From: JAAELZ01 sp965223465 | GTDB lineage: Bacteria; Pseudomonadota; Gammaproteobacteria; Arenicellales; Poriferihabitantaceae | Assembly: GCA_965223465.1 (NCBI GenBank) | Contig: OZ245025.1 | Coordinates: 1,302,001-1,366,000, forward strand | Length of the DNA: 64,000 nt | Direction: 5' to 3' | In this document: positions 36,632 through 45,345 of the stretch, in pieces | Numbering within the stretch: the stretch's first letter is position 1 | Layout of the letters: every line of letters starts with the position of its first letter | Notes under the pieces: model-generated | What the model was told of the DNA's origin: nothing | Databases searched by the model: none | Seen by the model: only the letters and a program-made list of their open reading frames with translations | Program-made: the position numbers and the translations under genes

Positions 36632-38176
36632 CTAACTATCTTTATCACCCGCTTCTTCGGTTTCTTCGCTTTGCTCTTCGTCGGGGGTGTTGCTCATCAC
36701 GAGCGCGTCACCCACCAGATGATGTACGCTAATAATCATATCCATGCCCATATTGAAATACGGCAAGGTTTTGGCAAATTGGGTTTTACAGATTGCACAA
36801 ATTGCCGCGATATGGGTAACTTCATGACTCTCTACGACTTCGTTGAGCGCCTGCATTCGGGGCATCGCACCTTTTACCCGTGTTTCCATCAAATCATCGG
36901 TAAGTAACCCCCCTCCACCCCCACAGCAAAATGTGTGTTCATGGATGGTCTCTGGAGCCATATCGACAAAATGATTGCACGAGGCCTTAATGAGTGCGCG
37001 CGGGATATCAAATTGTCCACCCGGGGTATCGCCCATGCGAGAACCGCGCGCTACGTTGCAAGAATCATGAAAAGTCAAAACCTTGTCATCGTTCTGCGAA
37101 GGATCAAGTTTGATTTTTCCAGCTTGTAGTAAGTCGTAAGTTAGTTCACAAACATGTTGCGGGACGGGATAATTTGAATCCAGGAAATCAAACGGCCCAG
37201 CCAATGTATTCCAAAAACTGTAGGCCACGCGCCAGGCATGACCGCATTCACCATGAACAATTCGTTTTACGTTTAAATCTTGCGCTGCTTTACGGACGCG
37301 CAGCGCCACCTTTTCCATATTATCGTAGCTACCGATAAACAAACCGAAATTGGCCGCTTCCGACGCGTAGCTGCTGACTGTCCAGTCGATACCCGCCTCG
37401 TGGAAAACCTTACCGTAACCCATCAATCCATCCACGTGTGGCTCGGCAAAAAAGTCAGCAGAAGGTGTAATCAGCAATACTTCCGCGCCTTCTTTATCTA
37501 CCGGAAAGTCGACTTTTACCCCAGTCTCATCTTCCACATCTTCTGCCAAACCTTCCAAAGTATCAGCCAGTGCTGGGCCAGGGAGGCCAAGATTATTGCC
37601 TATTTTGTAGACCTTGCCGATAATTTCATTGGAATACTTCATCCCCATTCCCACACTGGCAAGTATTTCACGACCTGCCATGGTGACTTCGGCGGTGTCT
37701 ATGCCATAAGGGCAATACACTGAACAACGACGACATTCCGAGCACTGATGATAGTAAGCGTACCATTCATCCAGCACTTCGCGTGTGAGGTCACGTGCAC
37801 CAACCAATTTAGGGAAGTACTTTCCGGCGAAGGTAAAATAACGCCGGTATACCGATCGCAACAAGTCCTGTCTGGCAACCGGCATATTTTTAGGGTCGGA
37901 AGTCCCTAGAAAATAGTGACATTTGTCGGTGCAAGCGCCGCATTTGACGCAAATATCCATATACACCTGGAGAGAGCGATACTTACCCAGCAGCTCTCGC
38001 ATTTTATCGATCGCTCGGTCATGCCAGTCATCGACCAACTCGCCGGGAAAACCCAAATCTTCGTTATGTTCTGGTTTGGCAATGAAAGGCGAGCTATGTT
38101 CCATCTTGCCCGGCTCAATGCTCGGAATAGGAACATATTGACTTAAGCCTGGAATTTCGTAATCCGCTTTTGCCAC
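36632..38176 (-). CDS. dsrK: DsrK, HdrD-like catalytic Fe-S subunit
   Basis: A 514-residue protein. Two ferredoxin motifs (CVKCGACTDKCHYF and CSECRRCSVYCPYG, about residues 75 and 145) precede a domain with the noncubane-cluster motif FCCGGGGG and the other Cys-rich CCG cysteines (GECGHA, FHDSCN, CAICKTQF). It is the likely site of DsrC disulfide/trisulfide handling on the cytoplasmic side. The C-terminal tail is acidic (DEEQSEETEEAGDKDS). It starts 24 nt after dsrM. Confidence 0.96.
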   Translation of the reverse strand: MAKADYEIPGLSQYVPIPSIEPGKMEHSSPFIAKPEHNEDLGFPGELVDDWHDRAIDKMRELLGKYRSLQVYMDICVKCGACTDKCHYFLGTSDPKNMPVARQDLLRSVYRRYFTFAGKYFPKLVGARDLTREVLDEWYAYYHQCSECRRCSVYCPYGIDTAEVTMAGREILASVGMGMKYSNEIIGKVYKIGNNLGLPGPALADTLEGLAEDVEDETGVKVDFPVDKEGAEVLLITPSADFFAEPHVDGLMGYGKVFHEAGIDWTVSSYASEAANFGLFIGSYDNMEKVALRVRKAAQDLNVKRIVHGECGHAWRVAYSFWNTLAGPFDFLDSNYPVPQHVCELTYDLLQAGKIKLDPSQNDDKVLTFHDSCNVARGSRMGDTPGGQFDIPRALIKASCNHFVDMAPETIHEHTFCCGGGGGLLTDDLMETRVKGAMPRMQALNEVVESHEVTHIAAICAICKTQFAKTLPYFNMGMDMIISVHHLVGDALVMSNTPDEEQSEETEEAGDKDS

Positions 38177-38200
38177 ATTAACCTCGCTGCAAAGACATGC

Positions 38201-38932
38201 TTAACTACGCGAACGACCCGCTGCCCAGGCAGCGACATGACGCTTTTCACGAGGGTTATCTGCCATATTACGCGTCGGACTAAAAAACACACCCGGTGCA
38301 TGGATCATCTTACTGATCGGGAAGATAATCATTAAGATAATCACCAAGGTAAAATGAACAATAAGAGGAATATCTGCGGGCATCGGAGACCAGTTAAATG
38401 TAATGACCCCGCGAATAAAATCTTTAACGGCAATGATGTCGGTATGCGCGACATATTTCATCATCAAACCACTAAATGCGATCATGATCAGCAAGGCTAA
38501 GATCAGATAATCAGAGGGGCTTGAAATATAGCGAACGCGGTCTACAAACACCCGGCGCACAAATAAACCAGCCAGACCAATCAACATGGCAAAACCGGCG
38601 TATACACCTAACCACTGAATCATACCCACCCATCCCCATACAGGGTCGGTGAAGTAACGCAGATGGCGTAACAAGGCGACCAGCATGCCATAATGGAACA
38701 ATATCCCCAGCGTCCATGTCCATTTATTCCCCTTGAATAAACTTTCAAACAAGGTGACTTCCCGCATCACGCGCAGCGCCGCACCACCCGTGGTTGTGGG
38801 CGCAGGCGTCGTTGGGATGACAAGCGGGGAAGGCACCCGAACATAGCGCATGATTTTCACCAGCACCCCTACGATCAGAATAAATGTCGCGACATAAAAT
38901 CCGATAGCATAGATTGCGGTTAACATCATCAA
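38201..38932 (-). CDS. dsrM: DsrM, membrane cytochrome b-like subunit
   Basis: A 243-residue membrane protein with about five hydrophobic helices. Histidines in LFHYGMLVALLRHLRYF and VHFTLVIILMIIF are suited to bind two b hemes, as in the NarI-like family. It anchors DsrK and joins it to quinones. It starts 220 nt after dsrC, the largest gap inside the operon. Three ATG codons in a row allow a few starts. Confidence 0.94.
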   Translation of the reverse strand: MMMLTAIYAIGFYVATFILIVGVLVKIMRYVRVPSPLVIPTTPAPTTTGGAALRVMREVTLFESLFKGNKWTWTLGILFHYGMLVALLRHLRYFTDPVWGWVGMIQWLGVYAGFAMLIGLAGLFVRRVFVDRVRYISSPSDYLILALLIMIAFSGLMMKYVAHTDIIAVKDFIRGVITFNWSPMPADIPLIVHFTLVIILMIIFPISKMIHAPGVFFSPTRNMADNPREKRHVAAWAAGRSRS

Positions 38933-38982
38933 ATAAAGCAGGTTCTAAGCGTGTAGCTAATCAATTGAGTATTACGATCATT

Positions 38983-39000
38983 ATCCCGGTGTATCGGGAT
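38983..39000 (-). promoter_or_regulatory. Hairpin in the dsrC-dsrM spacer
   Basis: ATCCCG and CGGGAT pair exactly around 6 nt in the 220-nt gap (38933-39152) between dsrC and dsrM. No U-run follows. It may be a partial terminator or an mRNA end that lets the dsrC-containing part outnumber the rest. No gene was accepted in the gap. Confidence 0.4.
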
Positions 39001-39152
39001 ACTAGTCGCGACGACCGATATATCTCGTCTTCCAATATCGACCATCGTGCTGAGCAAGATAACCGCTGAGATAGGCAATTCAGACCAAGAGATTCTGGGA
39101 AAAAGCTCTTTACGTGGAGATCGTTGCACTCAGCGGCAAGCTAACTCGATGT

Positions 39153-39485
39153 TTATACGCAGCCAGTTGGCTTAGGTAATCCACCGAACTTACACGCCTG
39201 CTTGGCAGGCCCGTAAGGGAACAGCTGATATAAATATTTGCTGTTGCCTTTGTCTTTACCCAGTTTTTTGCCAATGGCTTTAGTCAGAACTCGAACCGCA
39301 GGTGCGATCTGATACTCTTCATAGTAATCACGCAAAAAATTGATGACTTCCCAATGCGCGTCAGTCAACTCAATATCGTCTTCACTTGCCATATATTTTG
39401 CGACATCTTCATCCCACTGACTCAGATCAGCCAGATAGCCTTCTTCATCGGTTTCGTATGTCTTACCGTTTAATTCAATTGCCAT
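39153..39485 (-). CDS. dsrC: DsrC, sulfur carrier protein
   Basis: A 110-residue protein with the full C-terminal arm: CKFGGLPKPTGCV, so Cys98 and Cys109 are both present, eleven positions apart as in true DsrC (TusE keeps only the last). The body reads LDAHWEVINFLRDYYEEYQIAPAVRVLTK in part as HWEVINFLRDYYEEYQIAP. It carries sulfur from DsrEFH to DsrAB and interacts with DsrK. Confidence 0.97.
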   Translation of the reverse strand: MAIELNGKTYETDEEGYLADLSQWDEDVAKYMASEDDIELTDAHWEVINFLRDYYEEYQIAPAVRVLTKAIGKKLGKDKGNSKYLYQLFPYGPAKQACKFGGLPKPTGCV

Positions 39486-39532
39486 ATTGTGCTCCTGTAA
39501 TTAAGGATTAAAATTAAGTTACTAATTTATTT

Positions 39533-39829
39533 TTATAACCAGCTTTGAACTTTGTCGTTATCTGCTGCCAGCTTAACGAAACCATCAAAACCAACCACTT
39601 CGATACCATCGATCAATTTTTCGCTGGTAATACCACGTGCCTTCAGATCAGGCTCAAGCGCATATACTTTGCCGCTTGCATCGTTAACTAACGCTTCTGA
39701 CGCCCCCCCTTTCATCGCGGCATACACGCCATCTTCAATGAGGAGTAACACATCCTGCGCTTGCAGATAATCCACGCACGTCTTAAGACTACTTGACTGA
39801 TAAGGTGATTTATTCACTGTGTGTAACAT
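39533..39829 (-). CDS. dsrH: DsrH, sulfurtransferase subunit
   Basis: A protein of about 98 residues in the TusB/DsrH family, starting MLHTVNKSPYQSSSLKTC with an AAGGGG site upstream and a Cys at residue 18. An in-frame start at 39868 lies inside dsrF and is less likely. It joins DsrE and DsrF in the E2F2H2 hexamer and lies 10 nt after dsrF. Confidence 0.94.
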   Translation of the reverse strand: MLHTVNKSPYQSSSLKTCVDYLQAQDVLLLIEDGVYAAMKGGASEALVNDASGKVYALEPDLKARGITSEKLIDGIEVVGFDGFVKLAADNDKVQSWL

Positions 39830-39839
39830 GCTTGACCCC

Positions 39840-40247
39840 TTAGAAATTGAATAAAACGTCTTGTTCAACGATCACTTCAGTGAGCTCTGCACGCGGCACT
39901 ACTCTAATCGACGGCTTTTCTGCCCAATCATCATCTTCGTCTTCATACACCAAAGGCATCAGATCATCTTCGGATAAACCCCGTTCTTCGAGTGATTCCT
40001 GCTCAACATACAGCTTAGTAACTTCGTAATCACCCAGCGCGTTATACGTCGGCGAAAAATTTTTCATGTCTGAATCAGAGGTATCCTGACCTTTAAGAAT
40101 TTGGTATACCCCATCACCGATAAAAGCCATGGAAACATCTTGTTCAAAAGCCGCGCCAATCAACACAACTTCCAGACCTTCAAGTGCATAGACCGTGCCA
40201 TACGGTGCATTGCGGTTGATGTACAACATTTTCTTGGTTTCTGACAT
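39840..40247 (-). CDS. dsrF: DsrF, sulfurtransferase subunit
   Basis: A 135-residue DsrE/F-like protein (KKMLYINRNAPYGTVYALEGLEVVLIGAAF in part: NRNAPYGTVYALEGLEVV). It has no cysteine equivalent to the DsrE active Cys, as usual for DsrF. It lies 3 nt after dsrE and forms the DsrEFH complex. Confidence 0.95.
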   Translation of the reverse strand: MSETKKMLYINRNAPYGTVYALEGLEVVLIGAAFEQDVSMAFIGDGVYQILKGQDTSDSDMKNFSPTYNALGDYEVTKLYVEQESLEERGLSEDDLMPLVYEDEDDDWAEKPSIRVVPRAELTEVIVEQDVLFNF

Positions 40248-40250
40248 AGC

Positions 40251-40643
40251 TTAATCTCCAAACTCGACCAGACGATCGGACTGAATACCCGCTTCGATCA
40301 ACTGACCCAAGCCTGAAATGCGAAAACCTGGTGCGATATTGTCTGCATCTTTACCGTTGCGCTTGGATTCATCTTCATCGGCAATACCCCGCCGCTGTGC
40401 CGCTGCCACACAGACAACCAAATCGACTTTATGCTTTTCAGCCAAGGCGCTCCAGCGTTCAACGATATTTCGCTCATCTTGAGGTGGCGTGGTCAAACGT
40501 GTACCATTATTGACACCATCGTGATAAAAAAAGATCCGAAATATCTCGTGCCCAGCATCGAGTACCGCTTTGGCGAAATGATAAGCCGTGTCGGAGGCCT
40601 GATGGTTATAGGGTCCTTCATTGACCATGAGTGAAAATATCAT
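40251..40643 (-). CDS. dsrE: DsrE, sulfurtransferase catalytic subunit
   Basis: A 130-residue DsrE/TusD protein. The active-site Cys78 (VDLVVCVAAAQRRG) is at the same position as in Allochromatium DsrE. It accepts persulfide sulfur and passes it to DsrC. The start has an AGAGGA site. It lies 22 nt after dsrB. Confidence 0.96.
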   Translation of the reverse strand: MIFSLMVNEGPYNHQASDTAYHFAKAVLDAGHEIFRIFFYHDGVNNGTRLTTPPQDERNIVERWSALAEKHKVDLVVCVAAAQRRGIADEDESKRNGKDADNIAPGFRISGLGQLIEAGIQSDRLVEFGD

Positions 40644-40665
40644 ATTATCCTCTTATCGCGTTGCT

Positions 40666-41736
40666 CTAGAAACGAATATGCGTTGAAGAATTCAAGCGCG
40701 CTCGTGACCCACGCCAATTATCGATATGATATTTGGTGAAAGGTAAATTGGTTACCTCAAAAAAGCGGGGCCAGCCAATGCGCTCTATCCATTCGTTGAC
40801 CCGCTCCCAATCACGTGCGCCTTCTTTGTATTCTTTCAAGATACGCTTAACAATCGCGGTCGCTTCTGGCCAGCGCGGCGGATTATTCGGCACCCCTGAC
40901 GCCACTAATTTATGAAAAGTAGGCTTACCGCGCGCATTTGAATGGTTTCCACCCACCCAAATAGCGAGTTTGGTGTATTCCGCATCGTTAATTTGCATCG
41001 GCGGACAAGGCGGAAAACAAGCACCGCAACAAATACATTTTTTCTCGTCTACTTCCAGAGAGTTTTTACCATTGACCATCGCCGGCCGTATCGCCGCGAC
41101 TGGACAACGCGCGACAACTGAAGGTCGCTCACACACATTTGCCACCAGATCATGATTGATACGCGGCGGCTTGGTATGCTGGACGTTAATCGCAATGTCC
41201 CCCTGTCCGCCACAGTTGATCTGGCAACAAGATGTCGTCAAATGAACCCGGTTGGGCATGTTGCAATTACGAAATTCATCGATCAGCTCATCCATCATGG
41301 CCTTGACCACACCCGATGCGTCCGTACCGGGAATATCGCAGTGTAGCCAACCCTGTGTGTGTGAAATCATGGCCACCGAGTTTCGCGTACCACCGACCAC
41401 AAACCCGGCGTCTTCCAGCGCTTCGATCAGCGGCTCGATCTTGGCTTCGTCATCAACTAAAAACTCGGGTAAGGAGCGGATGGTAAAGTGAATATGACCA
41501 TCTGCATATTTATCACCGATATCGCACAGTGTCCGCAAGGTGTAGACATCCAGAATACGCTGGGTGCCGCATTTAACCGTGTACAAACGATCTCCGCTAT
41601 ATGCTTCGTGCATTAACACACCGGGCCGTGGATGCGTGTGGTATTTCCACTGACCAAAATTCTTAATACTGGTGGGGTGCATATACTGGAAGCCATCAGG
41701 ACAACCTGATTCAATTGGCTCTCTCATTTCTGCCAT
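40666..41736 (-). CDS. dsrB: DsrB, dissimilatory sulfite reductase beta subunit (reverse type)
   Basis: A 356-residue subunit with the cluster-binding segment TSCCQINCGGQGDIAIN, a later CERPSVVARCPVAAI and a ferredoxin domain CICCGACFPPCPPMQI. It forms the alpha2beta2 siroheme enzyme with DsrA. It is 79 nt after dsrA and the wording is that of the sulfur-oxidising DsrB group, which the neighbouring dsrEFH and dsrL support. Confidence 0.97.
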   Translation of the reverse strand: MAEMREPIESGCPDGFQYMHPTSIKNFGQWKYHTHPRPGVLMHEAYSGDRLYTVKCGTQRILDVYTLRTLCDIGDKYADGHIHFTIRSLPEFLVDDEAKIEPLIEALEDAGFVVGGTRNSVAMISHTQGWLHCDIPGTDASGVVKAMMDELIDEFRNCNMPNRVHLTTSCCQINCGGQGDIAINVQHTKPPRINHDLVANVCERPSVVARCPVAAIRPAMVNGKNSLEVDEKKCICCGACFPPCPPMQINDAEYTKLAIWVGGNHSNARGKPTFHKLVASGVPNNPPRWPEATAIVKRILKEYKEGARDWERVNEWIERIGWPRFFEVTNLPFTKYHIDNWRGSRARLNSSTHIRF

Positions 41737-41816
41737 ATTAATTATCTCCGAGTAGGTTAGCGCTCATCGGTATGTACTGAGCGACTAAATAAATATATTA
41801 CTTAAACGGCACCAAG

Positions 41817-43076
41817 CTAAGCAGCGCTCGCAGCTTCTAGTTTGCGCTGATACCAGTTCTTGGCCTCTTCGTCCCAACCATCCATACGGACGTAAGAACT
41901 TTGGCGCGGTTCATTGACCATATTTGGATCGACCTCAACGCCGATTCCTTCAAGGAAATTAACCAGACCAATACGTTCGATCATCTCACCACAGCGTTCA
42001 TGCTCAAGACCGTTGTCCGCCCAGAAATCTATGATTTCTTCCGCCAGTTCAACGATCTTTTCATAATCTTCGTCATTTTCGAATTTCATGAATGGCACTA
42101 CCACCGTACCCATCAAATCACCAATCTTGAGCGCACGCTTACCGCCGATCAGGATGGTGACGCCTTTGTCATCGCCGGGATGAATTGCTTTGGGCACGAC
42201 GTTCATACAGTGCATCGAACGCACGCAGTTGCTATGGTCTGCAATCAACGAACCATCTTCGCCCAGCGCTAAACTCTTGGTTGGGCAACGCGTAATGATA
42301 TTGTCCATTACATATTCTCGGCCCTTTTCTTCTACAAAGGCTTTAAATTCTTCCTGGTCAATCTTTTTATGATCGCGCCAAGTTCCGATCACGGCCATAT
42401 CGGCTCGTTCTATGGCGTTTTGACAATCGTTCGGGCAGCCGGAAATCTTGAATTTGAATTTGTAAGGCAATGCTGGGCGATGTACATCGTCGGTAAAATT
42501 ATTCACCAGTGTACGGTGCAATTTGTGTTCGTTTGCGCAAGACATTTCGCAACGTGCGGACCCCATACAAGACATCGCGGTGCGCACACAAGGACCAGCA
42601 CCCCCTAAATCCCAACCGTAATCATTAATTTCATCGAAGAAATGTTGAACGTTGTCATCGTTCGCACCGATAAACATGATGTTACCGGTTTGACCATGAA
42701 AGGTAACCAAGCCGGAACCATGCTTTTCCCAACTGTCAGCCAGCTGGCGTAACATGTCTGTTGTATAGTGGTTGCCCGCGGGCGGTTGCACACGCAATGT
42801 GTGAAACTGTTTTGACTCCGGAAACGCGTCGCCGACTTCCGAAAAACGCGGAATGATACCACCACCATAGCCAAACACGGATAATGTTCCACCCTTCCAG
42901 TAACCCTTGCGTGTTTCGTATGAGTGTTCTAATTGACCTAACAAGCCGTTGGTCACATCATTAATACGTTGATCGGGGTGATCATCACGCAAACGCTTGA
43001 TGCCAGTGATGAAACTCGGCCAAGGGCCGTTCTCCAACTCGTCGAGCATCGGGGTAGGGTATTTCTTATCAGCCAT
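41817..43076 (-). CDS. dsrA: DsrA, dissimilatory sulfite reductase alpha subunit (reverse type)
   Basis: A 419-residue subunit with the Cys motifs that hold the siroheme-coupled cluster: CMGSARC (C-x5-C) and CPNDC (C-x3-C), in RTAMSCMGSARCEMSC and ISGCPNDCQNAIERADM. In the second half it has a ferredoxin insert with fewer cysteines (CPTKSLA, CVRSMHC). It catalyses persulfide-to-sulfite oxidation in sulfur oxidisers. It is the first gene of the operon, with a GGAGA site. Confidence 0.97.
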   Translation of the reverse strand: MADKKYPTPMLDELENGPWPSFITGIKRLRDDHPDQRINDVTNGLLGQLEHSYETRKGYWKGGTLSVFGYGGGIIPRFSEVGDAFPESKQFHTLRVQPPAGNHYTTDMLRQLADSWEKHGSGLVTFHGQTGNIMFIGANDDNVQHFFDEINDYGWDLGGAGPCVRTAMSCMGSARCEMSCANEHKLHRTLVNNFTDDVHRPALPYKFKFKISGCPNDCQNAIERADMAVIGTWRDHKKIDQEEFKAFVEEKGREYVMDNIITRCPTKSLALGEDGSLIADHSNCVRSMHCMNVVPKAIHPGDDKGVTILIGGKRALKIGDLMGTVVVPFMKFENDEDYEKIVELAEEIIDFWADNGLEHERCGEMIERIGLVNFLEGIGVEVDPNMVNEPRQSSYVRMDGWDEEAKNWYQRKLEAASAA

Positions 43077-43574
43077 GCTGTTCTCCGATTAGTTGTCTGT
43101 CGTTAAGGCGAATGTAGGCTGTTTCGGAAGGGTGCAAGTGAATACGCACATTGAATGTAGCAACACCTATTCCCATACTTTCTATTATTGCGATACGAAC
43201 CTCTTAATCACACTTATTTTATGATCAGGGGATTGTGCAGTGTTTTGCCTGTATTACCCATTCTCCTGATGGGGTGGAAATGAATTTTGACGCCCTACCC
43301 CATTGGTATAGAACAAATGATTAAATACATTCATTATTTTCGCTTGGCATAGCTTTAGAATATAGGTAAATACTAATATTGATACCGCTTGAGCCATCCA
43401 CCCAATCTGACAGATAGCGTCTACCCCGATCAAGCACATAAACTCGGTACTGCTTGAAATTCTGCTCAACAACACGATATCAGGCTAGTAAGCTTAAGCC
43501 GTAATGTGCGTTATCTGAAATAGCTCAGCCGCAATATACGGGTTAACACCATCTACGTATTCAGGATTGATTTC
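43077..43574. promoter_or_regulatory. Divergent control region between dsrA and the 43575 block
   Basis: About 500 nt without a convincing gene between the divergent dsr operon and the plus-strand block. It contains a cluster of related motifs: ACCCAT (43256-43261), ATGGGGT (43269-43275) and ACCCCAT (43297-43303), in inverted and direct orientation. The octamer CTACATTC occurs twice on the minus strand close to dsrA. A shared regulator for both sides is plausible but unproven. Confidence 0.4.
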
Positions 43575-43775
43575 ATGCTCTGGCTAAGTGAAGTAATGTT
43601 GCAACACTATGATATAAATACCTTTGCCGAACTTGAAGACAAAATTCGGGAAAAAGCGCGTGCCGGAGAGCGGTTTTTTAGAATGGATGTGAAGCCCACC
43701 TACCTAGATACACCTGATAACTGGGAAGATCGATTAGAGGCCGTTTTCACTGCCGCACTGGAACAAGATCGATGA
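43575..43775 (+). CDS. Small protein of unknown function, divergent from dsrA
   Basis: A 66-residue, acidic/basic mixed protein (LWLSEVMLQHYDINTFAELE, AGERFFRMDVKPTYLDTPDNWED). I recall short relatives near dsr genes being labelled DsrC-like, but it has no cysteine and none of the DsrC arm, so that name is not supported. The phrase FFRMDVKP and PDNWEDRLE look conserved-like. It starts with ATG at 43575 and is 19 nt before the 232-residue gene. Function unknown; the position suggests a sulfur-oxidation link. Confidence 0.6.
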   Translation: MLWLSEVMLQHYDINTFAELEDKIREKARAGERFFRMDVKPTYLDTPDNWEDRLEAVFTAALEQDR

Positions 43776-43794
43776 ACAGTACAAAATTAAGCAC

Positions 43795-44493
43795 ATGAAA
43801 ATTAATCAAACCTATGATTTTGGTGCTGAATCGGGTGAAGATGCGATCGATTCCACCGAGGCGTTGCAGACACGGCTGGATGCGGTACGTAAACAAATTA
43901 TCGATCAAAGCAAAACCAGCGATCTGATTTCGCTGGCTAAACTACGCCTGGATGAAGGCGAGCTGCTCAATGCCCTTGATCGCGGATCAGAAACCTGGGA
44001 GATTGTCCGCCCGATTTTTGATCTGTTCGTTGAATCCAATTTATGGGAGCTAGCAGCCGAAGCCTGTGACGTACTTTCACAAAGCGAATGCGACGACAGC
44101 ATGGTTGCGCTGGCAAATGGTATTTGGCTTGCGGTAACCTTTCCGATCGATCCGCAGGTCACCGTTTCTTTATTGCAATATATCATCGATGAAACCCCAG
44201 ATGATTCTGATGGCGCCGGCGTCGCTGCTGCCGTGGCAAATTACATCATCGACATGCGCGCGGATGATGAAAATCATAATGATTTGAGTTTTTTCGCTAC
44301 CCAAATGATGGGAGAAGTTGCTCGGCGCCACTCGGGGGTGAATAATCAAGCCGATTTCGATACCTGGGTAAAACAACTGGAACTGGATGAACCAGAAAAA
44401 TTTTTGGTTCGCTTACGTAATATCATCGACGTCATGGCGCAGGATGATTGGTGGATCGATCGTGATGCGTTGCGCGCTGGACTGCCCACCTAG
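43795..44493 (+). CDS. Unknown protein in the dsr-divergent block
   Basis: A 232-residue, acidic, mostly helical protein with no signal, membrane segment or named domain recognised. Repeated helix-like units (LAKLRLDEGELLNALDRGSE, FDLFVESNLWELAAEACDVL) suggest a TPR- or HEAT-like helical scaffold. Only a few cysteines (in EACDVLSQSECDD) are seen, none in a clear redox motif. It is 8 nt before the Cas6-like gene, so the two are likely co-translated. No function can be given. Confidence 0.65.
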   Translation: MKINQTYDFGAESGEDAIDSTEALQTRLDAVRKQIIDQSKTSDLISLAKLRLDEGELLNALDRGSETWEIVRPIFDLFVESNLWELAAEACDVLSQSECDDSMVALANGIWLAVTFPIDPQVTVSLLQYIIDETPDDSDGAGVAAAVANYIIDMRADDENHNDLSFFATQMMGEVARRHSGVNNQADFDTWVKQLELDEPEKFLVRLRNIIDVMAQDDWWIDRDALRAGLPT

Positions 44494-44501
44494 GTCTGGA
44501 T

Positions 44502-45209
44502 ATGCCGAACTACTGGCAGGATAAACCGGCAAACAACAGCTTTATCGTCTCCGACGAAATAGTTGATCTGAATTTTAAGATCAGCTGCAAATCGCTGCCG
44601 CTTGATCACGCCTGGTCACTTTGCTCTGAGTTGGTCAAAATTGCACCTTGGCTGACTGAAACCAGACATACCGCAATTCATCTGGTGCATGGCGCTGAAT
44701 CCGCAAATGGCTGGATGCGCCCTGATGACCCGCAACACGCAGTGCTGCATCTGTCTCGGCGAGCCCGATTCACCCTGCGTTTACACCGCGACAATATTGA
44801 GCAGGCCCAGCGCCTGGTCGACAAAACGCTGGACATAGACGGCCACTCGCTTACGATCAAACCATTCAAACAACAGCTGCTGGTCCCCCAGTCTACGGTT
44901 TTTTCGAGATACGTACTGACTTCGCAAGACATGGATGAAGATAGTTTCTTGCAGGAAGTTGCCCCCCAAATTCTGTCTTTAGGTATCTCCATCAAGAAAA
45001 TGATGGGCGGGAGACAGCACCCAATCATGACCCCAAAAGGCCCTTTGACGACACGCAGCCTGATGTTATCTGATCTTGAAAAGGAAGAATCTGTCGCACT
45101 ACAACAACATGGTATTGGAGACAAGCAACTATTAGGGATCGGTATCTTTCTACCCCATAAAAGTATTGCCCCGGTTAAAGATTTACGCGATGCCATACCA
45201 CCTGCGTAG
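44502..45209 (+). CDS. Cas6/Cmx6-like RAMP-fold protein, stand-alone
   Basis: A 235-residue protein that reads like the Cas6/Cmx6 family of the myxan-type I systems: VDLNFKISCKSLPLDHAW near the start, IHLVHGAESANGW, a mid segment RFTLRLHRDNIEQAQRLVDK and LDIDGHSLTIK, FSRYVLTSQDMDEDSFL, then EESVALQQHGIG and the glycine-rich IGIFLPHKSI at the end. Cas6 enzymes cut CRISPR RNA. No CRISPR array and no other cas gene occurs in this window, so it is probably a solitary relative. The N-terminal His (DHAW) and the two His near residues 60-65 could be catalytic or not. It lies in a block diverging from dsrA. The call rests on memory of family wording. Confidence 0.68.
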   Translation: MPNYWQDKPANNSFIVSDEIVDLNFKISCKSLPLDHAWSLCSELVKIAPWLTETRHTAIHLVHGAESANGWMRPDDPQHAVLHLSRRARFTLRLHRDNIEQAQRLVDKTLDIDGHSLTIKPFKQQLLVPQSTVFSRYVLTSQDMDEDSFLQEVAPQILSLGISIKKMMGGRQHPIMTPKGPLTTRSLMLSDLEKEESVALQQHGIGDKQLLGIGIFLPHKSIAPVKDLRDAIPPA

Positions 45210-45345
45210 CACCAGAGATATAAAGGTAATATCGTCTGACAGCCGATCTGTATCCCTTGCATATCCTGAGCGGTATATTGTTATCCCCTCCCATATTTGG
45301 AAGAATGCGTAGCGTTAAGAAACAAATCTCTATGGAGTTTTAATA

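Noticed and set aside
38929..39129. 66-codon frame in the dsrC-dsrM gap
   Set aside because: No ribosome site or conserved-looking sequence. The gap is better explained by a hairpin element.
39153..39485. TusE as an alternative to DsrC
   Set aside because: Both C-terminal cysteines are present (CKFGGLPKPTGC), and the dsr operon surrounds it.
43254..43475. 73-codon frame on the minus strand in the dsrA control region
   Set aside because: It has no ribosome site, no family likeness and a composition unlike nearby genes; it is an open frame in a regulatory gap.
44502..45209. A full CRISPR-Cas system
   Set aside because: Only one Cas6-like gene is seen. No array, Cas1/Cas2, or effector genes were found in the window.
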